From assembly GCA_903835255.1 (NCBI GenBank), contig CAILMI010000054.1:25020-89019 (forward strand): a stretch of 64,000 nucleotides of DNA, written 5' to 3'. The translations under genes were made by a program, and so were the position numbers. Of this stretch, positions 58,263-64,000 are shown piece after piece. The stretch comes from an uncultured Verrucomicrobia subdivision 3 bacterium. Lineage in GTDB: Bacteria > Verrucomicrobiota > Verrucomicrobiia > Limisphaerales > UBA11358. The number at the start of each line of letters is the position of its first letter. Within the stretch, counting starts at the first letter, position 1. The notes beneath the pieces were generated by a model. The model was not told where the DNA came from and did no database searches. It saw only the letters and a program-made list of their open reading frames with translations.

Positions 58263-58904
58263 ATGAGCACCAAATCTGAATCGTCCAAAAAAATCCGCGT
58301 CATGCTGGTGGAAGACCACATCTTGATGCGCGTGGGATTGAAGACCACCGCCGAAGGTGAACCGGACATGGAAGTGATCGCGGAGGTGGCGGATGGCCGA
58401 CAGGTGCTAGAAAATTATCGCCGCCACAAGCCGGATGTCGTCCTGTTGGACCTCCGCTTGCCCGGCATGGACGGCATTCAGATTATCAAACAACTCAGGC
58501 AGGAGGCAGCGGAAGTCCGGATCGTGGTATTGAGCAGTTATGGTGGCGGGGACGATATCACTAGCGCCATCCAAAGCGGCGCCTCGGGCTATGTCCTGAA
58601 AAGCATGCCACTGGAACAGATGTTGCAAGCGGTGCGCGTCGTCCATGCGGGTGGACAATATTTTCCGCGCGAAATTTCTGATCGTGTGAACCAGCGCATT
58701 CAATCCGACATCTCGCCCCGGGAAATTGAGGTGCTCCGGCTCATCGCGCAGGGCAAGGCCAACAAAGAGATCGGGGTCAAACTGGGCATCTCCGAGGGAA
58801 CCGTCAAAAATCATCTCACCAACATCTTCACCAAATTAGGGGCGGTGGATCGCGCTCAAGCTCTAACCATCGCGGTCAAACGGCAATTGGTTCAGTTGGA
58901 TTAA
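58263..58904 (+). CDS. NarL/FixJ-family response regulator
   Basis: A 213-residue regulator. A receiver domain (IRVMLVEDHILMRVGL; phospho-acceptor Asp in VVLLDLRLPGMDG; K in YVLKSMPLEQ) is followed by a LuxR-type HTH (SPREIEVLRLIAQGKANKEI, SEGTVKNHLTNIFTKL). It begins 37 bp after the giant kinase stop and must be its partner. Candidate target sites lie in front of the next gene (58992-59016). Confidence 0.95.
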   Translation: MSTKSESSKKIRVMLVEDHILMRVGLKTTAEGEPDMEVIAEVADGRQVLENYRRHKPDVVLLDLRLPGMDGIQIIKQLRQEAAEVRIVVLSSYGGGDDITSAIQSGASGYVLKSMPLEQMLQAVRVVHAGGQYFPREISDRVNQRIQSDISPREIEVLRLIAQGKANKEIGVKLGISEGTVKNHLTNIFTKLGAVDRAQALTIAVKRQLVQLD

Positions 58905-58991
58905 GGCTTTCCAAGTGGCGGAGGCCTCGTTATGCGATGTTTTCCGAACATTTTGTGGCGAGTCAGAAAGCTTCCGATGTGACTTTAGTCA

Positions 58992-59016
58992 TGGTCAGAA
59001 TGTGAGTTCTGGTCAG
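58992..59016 (+). promoter_or_regulatory. Direct repeat TGGTCAG upstream of the prepilin gene
   Basis: Two perfect TGGTCAG heptamers at 58992-58998 and 59010-59016, 18 bp apart, in the 148-bp gap before the prepilin gene. It is a candidate binding site of the adjacent NarL-type regulator; a chance repeat is possible. Confidence 0.35.
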
Positions 59017-59052
59017 TAGATTTTTCATCGGCCGGTGAAGTAGGATGGAATC

Positions 59053-59898
59053 ATGAACCTCCGCAACGCCCATACGCAGCTTCGTCGTCGTGCCTTCACT
59101 CTGATCGAACTTCTGGTCGTCATCGCCATCATCGCTATTTTGGCGGCGATGCTTCTGCCGGCCTTATCCAAGGCCAAGCAGCGCGCCCAAGGAATTTCCT
59201 GTGTGAACAACATGAAGCAATTGGCTTTGGCAGATATCATGTATGCGGGTGACAATAGTAGCAAATTTGCACCCAATCCTGACGGCGCAGGCGCCCCACC
59301 CGAACCGGGGGAAGACCCGCAACGACCAGCTTGGGTGGCTGGAAGAATGAGCGCATCTGCCAGCTCGGATAATACCAATGAAGTGAAATTGGTGGGTGAG
59401 CAATACGCGCAATATGGTTCGCTCGGATCTTATTCCAAGAGTGCAAAAATCTATCGTTGCCCGGCGGACAAGTTTGCGGCTCCGGGACAAGAACCCCGTG
59501 TGCGTTCCTGCACGATGAACAGCTATGTTGCGCCGCATACATTGAATAACGGGTTTGCCACCATCAGCGCATCTGTTCTTACCAGCGGCAATGAATATTA
59601 CCTCAAGGACACCAGTTTTCGGAAGCGCCCTCCGACGGACGTTTTCATTTTTGTGGACGAGCGCACGGACAGCATCAATGACAGCTTTTTCTGGTCCCCC
59701 GGCCAGCAATATAACTTGCGTGACTTGCCCGCCATTTCCCATGGCAACAACAGTTCCTCTTTTGCCTTCGCGGATGGTCATGCCGAGATGCACAAGTGGC
59801 GTGATGCGTATTTTGTCGGTCTAACCACCGGCGGCAATACGCAGTATCCCGGTTTAAGCGATGCCAATTGGCTCTGGGAGCATTCCACTGCCAAGTAA
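59053..59898 (+). CDS. Prepilin-type N-terminal cleavage/methylation protein with H-X9-DG tail
   Basis: A 281-residue pseudopilin-like protein. The prepilin signal is [20 protein letters not shown], followed by [14 protein letters not shown] and [11 protein letters not shown]. The C-terminal H-X9-DG motif is visible ([19 protein letters not shown]). This family is expanded in Verrucomicrobiota, Lentisphaerae and Planctomycetes, without proven function; members often accompany secreted polysaccharide or repeat proteins. It precedes the big beta-strand repeat protein on the same strand, 48 bp away. Confidence 0.93.
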   Translation: MNLRNAHTQLRRRAFTLIELLVVIAIIAILAAMLLPALSKAKQRAQGISCVNNMKQLALADIMYAGDNSSKFAPNPDGAGAPPEPGEDPQRPAWVAGRMSASASSDNTNEVKLVGEQYAQYGSLGSYSKSAKIYRCPADKFAAPGQEPRVRSCTMNSYVAPHTLNNGFATISASVLTSGNEYYLKDTSFRKRPPTDVFIFVDERTDSINDSFFWSPGQQYNLRDLPAISHGNNSSSFAFADGHAEMHKWRDAYFVGLTTGGNTQYPGLSDANWLWEHSTAK

Positions 59899-59912
59899 CC
59901 GGATTGTCTTAC

Positions 59913-60020
59913 AAAATTTCCCCATCAACTCCAACAAAACTCAACCATGAAACACAAACTGAAAATAAAATTTCCCCATCAACTCCAACAAAACTCAACC
60001 ATGAAACACAAACTGAAAAT
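59913..60020 (+). repeat. Perfect 54-bp tandem duplication spanning a translation start
   Basis: Two identical 54-bp units (59913-59966 and 59967-60020). Each contains TTTCCCCATCAACTCCAACA upstream of an ATG (59947 and 60001). As 54 is divisible by 3, both ATGs are in frame with the same gene. Confidence 0.97.
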
Positions 60021-63000
60021 AAATTCACTAGGTCGCTGCCTTGCGGCCATTTCCGCCTGTCTGGCGCTGGCTGGCGGAATTCCGACAGCGAGTGCTGCCG
60101 ACAAAACCTGGGACGGCGGCGGCGACGGTGTCAGTTGGAGCGGCTCGCCTGCCAACTGGGTGGGCGACGCGGATCCGATTGCCAATGACAGCCTGTTTTT
60201 TGACGGCACTACGGGGTTGACGCCAAATAACAACTTCGTCGCCGAAACGGATTTTGCCGGCATCACTTTCAATGCCAGCGCCGGTGCTTTTTCCATCACC
60301 GGAAACGAGGTTGATCTGATTGAGGGTATCACCAATAACTCCGCCAACGAACAGATTCTCGGCTTTAATTTGGATAACAACGGGGCGAATCGAATCTACA
60401 ACACCTTTTTGGGCCCGCTCACCCTGACCGGCATCAACCGGAATAATGCGTTCATCAAAGAGGGAACCAACTATGTGAAAATCGCCGGTTCCGTCGCCAA
60501 TTCGGGCAACTACGTCATCGTGAACCAAGGAACGGTGATCCTTGCCAAAACTTCAGGTAATGCTTTGGGATCTTCCAGTTCCAGCAGTGCCAGCACCACG
60601 GTCAATACCAACGGCACATTGCGGATTACCGGCCCGGGGAACGATCAAATTCATTTTAACCAGCGCATCATCATGAACGGTGGCGTGCTTCAGGTGCAGA
60701 CGACTAATACATTGGGCGCCGGACAGTCGGAGGAAATCGCCTCGTTGAGCGGCACCAATGTCAACAGTGTCGTTGAAAACGGGCTGACGGGAACTACTAC
60801 CACGTTGACGATCGGTGGTGGCAGCGGGCATAGGGGCATCTATAGCGGCATCATCCGCGACGGCGCGGCGGGTGTATTGAATCTTCAGCTTTACCGCGCC
60901 AACAACCTCTACGGCTTTAAAGGCACGCATACTTACACCGGCACCACGGCAGTCAACAACACGGCGGCAACCGGCTATGCTCGCATGATCATGGATGGCG
61001 TTCACACCGGCGGCGGCGCTTACACCATCAACGGACATTCTTCCTCAGTGGATCGTCTTGGGGCTCTCGGTGGCAGCGGCATCATTTCGGCGAGCGTGGT
61101 TAATTTCAATGTCCGCGGCATTCTGTCGCCCGGGGGCACGTTGAGCGTGGATTTGTCTGACTCGGCCACCTTCGCGGAAACGACCGGTATTCTCACCTTC
61201 AGCAACGCGGTGAATCTGACCCATGCCGCCGCCACGCTGGATGTGCAATTGAATGGCACGACTCCCGGCAGCGGTTATGACCAGGTGGTTATCGCCGGTT
61301 CAGGTTCCTTCTCCAATAACGCCGCAAACCTCAAGCTGACCTTGGGTTACACGCCGGCCAATGGTGACAAATTTACGATCGTCAAAGTTGCGGGCACGGA
61401 TTCAGGCACCAACATCGGTATTTTCTCTACATTCAACGGCGCAGTTATGGATCTTTCACAAGGCGTGACCAATACCGAGCCCAGCTCCGGAAAATTGTTC
61501 CGCATCAGCTACCGGGCTGAAGGTTCTACGTTTGATATGGGGGCCGGTCTGGGCAACGATATCATGATCGAATTCATCGCCCCGGCGGTTGCCGGCCAGA
61601 ATCTCGTCTGGCGTGGAAATGGCGTGGATAATAACTGGGACATTGCGACCACTGCCGATTGGTGGAACGGTTCGACGCTGACCACGTTCACCAACGGCGA
61701 TTTGGCGACTTTTGATAATACTGGCTCAAACAATATTCCCGTGAACATTGTCAGTCCGGTTAATCCCGGTTCTTTGCTGGTTGATTCCACCAATACTTAT
61801 CAGTTCGACGGAGCCGGCTTGACCGGCGCAGTGGTAACCACCAAAACCAATACGGGCACATTGATCTTCAATGCGGACAATGCAAATTCCGGTGCCACCT
61901 TGGTCATGAAGGGCACTTTGCAAATCGGCACCAATGGCACCACGGGTTCATTGTCACCCGCCGCCAGCCTGAACATTGCCGCCAACGGAACGGTGGTTTA
62001 TCGCCGTTCGGATGATGTTGGCTTGCCGGTGGCCTTCTCTGGCACGGGCGTATTTGTCCACGATGGCGATGGCAAATTGATCGTGACCAATACCGTGCCG
62101 TTCACCGGTCAGGTGACCAACTCCGGCGGCACGTTGCAACTGGGTGATGGCACCACCGCCGATGGCTCGATCGCCGCCAATATCAATATCGCTGGCAATT
62201 CCACGGTCCACTATCTGGCCAAGAATTCCTCGGTGCTCATCAACAACACCTTGAGCGGCACGGGCACGGCGCTGTTTGACGCGCCGGCGTTCAACACCCG
62301 GACTTACACCACGACCACTTCGCTCATCAACTCCAACTTTGCCGGCACCAATATCGTCGCGGCGAATGTCATCCTTCATGCCGCCGATAACAACGCTGGC
62401 TATGCGCTTGGCAACGGTGGCGAAGTCCAAGTGACTGCCGGTGGCAATCAGGTGTGGGTGGATCGTTCTGCGACGCCTTACAATCAGCACTTCATTCTGT
62501 CGGGTGACGCTTTACCGAATTCCACCTTTGGTGCCATGCGCATCTTCGGCTGCACTGTCAGTGGCCCGGTGACGCTTGCAGGGGACACCATGATTGGTGG
62601 TTCCATCAACGGCGGCACCATCAGCGGCCCGATTTCCGGCGGCAGCTATCAACTCACCATCAACGGTGGCGTGAACTCCTTCTACTTGAGTTTGAGCAAC
62701 AGCGCCAACGCATGGGGTAATACGCTGGTCACCTCCGGCGGCATCCGCGCGCTGGTTCCGAATTGCATCAGCACGAACGCCATGACGATTGATATCAATG
62801 GCGAGTTGAACGCCTTCGGCAACACCGTGGCTGTCAACAGCCTCGTTGACGGATCGGGCGGCGCGGGTGCGGTTTACAACAAGAGCACCACAGCCGCAGG
62901 CACGGTCGTGGTCGGTGGTGATGATTCCAACACCACGTTCAACGGCACGTTTGGCGACGGGGCAAACCGTGCGCTAAATCTTACAAAAGTCGGCGCGGGC

Positions 63001-63744
63001 ATCATGACGCTCTCCGCGACCAGCACGAACACCGGCACGGTAGCTGTGGATGGCGGCACGCTGGCAATGACCGGCACCGGTTCCTTTGGCAATGCGGCGA
63101 CGATTGCCGTGGGCACGGGCGCGACGTTGGATGTCAGCGGTCGCGGCGATAGCACGTTGTCCCTGAATTCCGGTCAGACCTTAAGACACAGCGGCGCCAG
63201 TGTCGGCCCGATCACGGTGACCGGTAATGTGACCGTCGGTTCCGGCGTGGTGCTCTTGGGATTGAATCGCACCAACGCTCCGGCCACCAATGATTCCGTT
63301 GCGGTCAGCGGCACGTTCACCGCTGGCGGCACGCTCACGGTAACGAACCTCGGACCGGTCCTCGCCGTTGGTAACAGCTTCCAGTTGTTCCCCGGCGCGG
63401 TCAGCGGCTTCGGAACTGTGAACCTTCAAACCGTGGATGCGGCGAACAATGTCCAATACACCTGGAACAACACACTCGGCTCGAACGGCAAAATCACCGT
63501 CGCGTCCGTTGTGCCGCTGGTGAACACCAATGCGCCAACCGTTCAGGTGTCTGTTTCTGGCAGCACTTTGAGCCTCGCTTGGCCGACAAACGCGGGCTGG
63601 ACGTTGCTCACCAACAGCGTGAGTTTGAGCCAAACAAATCAGTGGTTCCCGTATCCGAATTCGGCGAACCTGACCAATGTGAACATCACGATTGATCCCA
63701 CGAAGACCAACGTCTTCTTCAAGATGGTTTATCCTTATCCGTGA
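59947..63744 (+). CDS. Large secreted autotransporter-associated beta-strand repeat protein
   Basis: A 1265-residue (from 59947) or 1247-residue (from 60001) protein. The second ATG gives a standard signal peptide (MKHKLKINSLGRCLAAISAC); the first adds 18 residues. It consists of Gly/Asn/Thr-rich beta-helix repeats typical of autotransporter-associated beta-strand (PATR) modules, such as LTGINRNNAF, GTGTALFDAPA and GGTLAMTGTG. The C-terminal 70 residues (LSLAWPTNAGWTLLTNSVS) match the beta-domain found on other secreted proteins here, for example the first YHYH protein. No outer-membrane barrel is seen, so a different export or anchoring route is implied. A terminator follows. Confidence 0.92.
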   Translation: MKHKLKIKFPHQLQQNSTMKHKLKINSLGRCLAAISACLALAGGIPTASAADKTWDGGGDGVSWSGSPANWVGDADPIANDSLFFDGTTGLTPNNNFVAETDFAGITFNASAGAFSITGNEVDLIEGITNNSANEQILGFNLDNNGANRIYNTFLGPLTLTGINRNNAFIKEGTNYVKIAGSVANSGNYVIVNQGTVILAKTSGNALGSSSSSSASTTVNTNGTLRITGPGNDQIHFNQRIIMNGGVLQVQTTNTLGAGQSEEIASLSGTNVNSVVENGLTGTTTTLTIGGGSGHRGIYSGIIRDGAAGVLNLQLYRANNLYGFKGTHTYTGTTAVNNTAATGYARMIMDGVHTGGGAYTINGHSSSVDRLGALGGSGIISASVVNFNVRGILSPGGTLSVDLSDSATFAETTGILTFSNAVNLTHAAATLDVQLNGTTPGSGYDQVVIAGSGSFSNNAANLKLTLGYTPANGDKFTIVKVAGTDSGTNIGIFSTFNGAVMDLSQGVTNTEPSSGKLFRISYRAEGSTFDMGAGLGNDIMIEFIAPAVAGQNLVWRGNGVDNNWDIATTADWWNGSTLTTFTNGDLATFDNTGSNNIPVNIVSPVNPGSLLVDSTNTYQFDGAGLTGAVVTTKTNTGTLIFNADNANSGATLVMKGTLQIGTNGTTGSLSPAASLNIAANGTVVYRRSDDVGLPVAFSGTGVFVHDGDGKLIVTNTVPFTGQVTNSGGTLQLGDGTTADGSIAANINIAGNSTVHYLAKNSSVLINNTLSGTGTALFDAPAFNTRTYTTTTSLINSNFAGTNIVAANVILHAADNNAGYALGNGGEVQVTAGGNQVWVDRSATPYNQHFILSGDALPNSTFGAMRIFGCTVSGPVTLAGDTMIGGSINGGTISGPISGGSYQLTINGGVNSFYLSLSNSANAWGNTLVTSGGIRALVPNCISTNAMTIDINGELNAFGNTVAVNSLVDGSGGAGAVYNKSTTAAGTVVVGGDDSNTTFNGTFGDGANRALNLTKVGAGIMTLSATSTNTGTVAVDGGTLAMTGTGSFGNAATIAVGTGATLDVSGRGDSTLSLNSGQTLRHSGASVGPITVTGNVTVGSGVVLLGLNRTNAPATNDSVAVSGTFTAGGTLTVTNLGPVLAVGNSFQLFPGAVSGFGTVNLQTVDAANNVQYTWNNTLGSNGKITVASVVPLVNTNAPTVQVSVSGSTLSLAWPTNAGWTLLTNSVSLSQTNQWFPYPNSANLTNVNITIDPTKTNVFFKMVYPYP

Positions 63745-63795
63745 GGATGGGAGTTAGTTCGGCATCCGTCAGGTTGCGGGTGCAAGGGTGGTTAT

Positions 63796-63834
63796 GGGCG
63801 GGCAACCGTTATGGGTCGGTTGCTCGCCCTTTTT
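63796..63834 (+). terminator. Rho-independent terminator of the beta-strand repeat gene
   Basis: A 13-bp stem, GGGCGGGCAACCG (63796-63808) with CGGTTGCTCGCCC (63817-63829), has one T-G-type mismatch, an 8-base loop and five Ts. It lies 51 bp after the stop. Confidence 0.92.
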
Positions 63835-63871
63835 ATTCAAGTTACTGTGTCGGGGTTGCAAAATTATTTTT

Positions 63872-64000
63872 ATGAAAAGTTGGTTGGCATCAGGATTCTT
63901 GCTGGCGGCTACCATGCTAAATGGCAGCGCGCAGAATTTGATTAACATAAAACCATACAACAGTTCATTGTCCGGCATCAGTGGCGCGGCGGTCGTTGGC
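63872..64000 (+). CDS. Start of a secreted protein, cut by the window edge
   Basis: The first 43 residues are visible, with a signal peptide (MKSWLASGFLLAATMLNGSA) and mature start QNLINIKPYNSSLSGISGAA. Too short for a family call. It follows the terminator, so it has its own promoter. Confidence 0.6.
   Translation, partial: MKSWLASGFLLAATMLNGSAQNLINIKPYNSSLSGISGAAVVG

Noticed and set aside
53845..64000. Integrase gene of the putative island
   Set aside because: No tyrosine or serine recombinase motif was found in the visible part; it may lie beyond the window.

Overview
The window looks like a chromosomal segment of a high-GC member of the Verrucomicrobiota, probably near the Pedosphaera/Limisphaerales lineage. 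This is inferred from gene content, not from a marker-gene search. The signs are prepilin-like proteins with H-X9-DG tails, an autotransporter-associated beta-strand repeat protein, secreted plant-polysaccharide enzymes (GH35, PL1, GH95, CE8), a SecA with a SEC-C tail, and a large PA14-containing sensor kinase.

Layout. 0-6.4 kb: end of rsmE, accD, comF, a degenerate Ser/Thr kinase, a tandem M16 peptidase and an HTH protein. 6.6-8.8 kb: tRNA-Pro(GGG), an HDAC-like amidohydrolase, a 65-aa protein and a receiver protein. 9.3-13.7 kb: a three-domain LMW-phosphatase/RpiB/GlyA fusion, a secreted S41-like protein and purD. 13.9-17.4 kb: PL1 and GH35. 17.6-22.5 kb: a GT2 enzyme and a type II secretion-like gspF-H-I-J-K run. 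23-26.6 kb: GH95 and an esterase. 27-31 kb: an OmpH/Skp chaperone, then pabB-pabC with a LOG-family gene. 32-37.4 kb: secA, a cold-shock protein and hemW. 37.4-44.9 kb: a two-component system divergent from two YHYH proteins, a fused MbnP-MbnH-like diheme protein and an EF-hand protein. 45-53.7 kb: a DUF429-like protein, a CE8-esterase fusion, ftsK, a large hypothetical protein and a GT39-like membrane glycosyltransferase. 53.8-64 kb: a tRNA-Leu(CAG) gene broken in its anticodon stem, then visibly AT-richer DNA carrying a giant hybrid sensor kinase, a NarL-type regulator, an H-X9-DG prepilin, a large secreted beta-strand repeat protein and the start of another secreted protein.

The most interesting system is at 38.9-44.9 kb. 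Three transcription units (regulator/kinase; YHYH-YHYH-MbnP/MbnH; EF-hand) are each preceded by a 17-bp site, CTTCAY-N5-CTTAAG, in the same orientation toward the gene. This resembles PmrA-type response-regulator boxes and argues for one regulon. I propose a periplasmic copper/redox module in which the diheme domain modifies its own fused MbnP domain. Other highlights are the phosphatase-RpiB-SHMT fusion, which mirrors the Bacillus ywlE-ywlF-(ywlG)-glyA gene order; the tRNA-bounded island; a perfect 54-bp tandem duplication that doubles a start codon; and three families of intergenic repeats.
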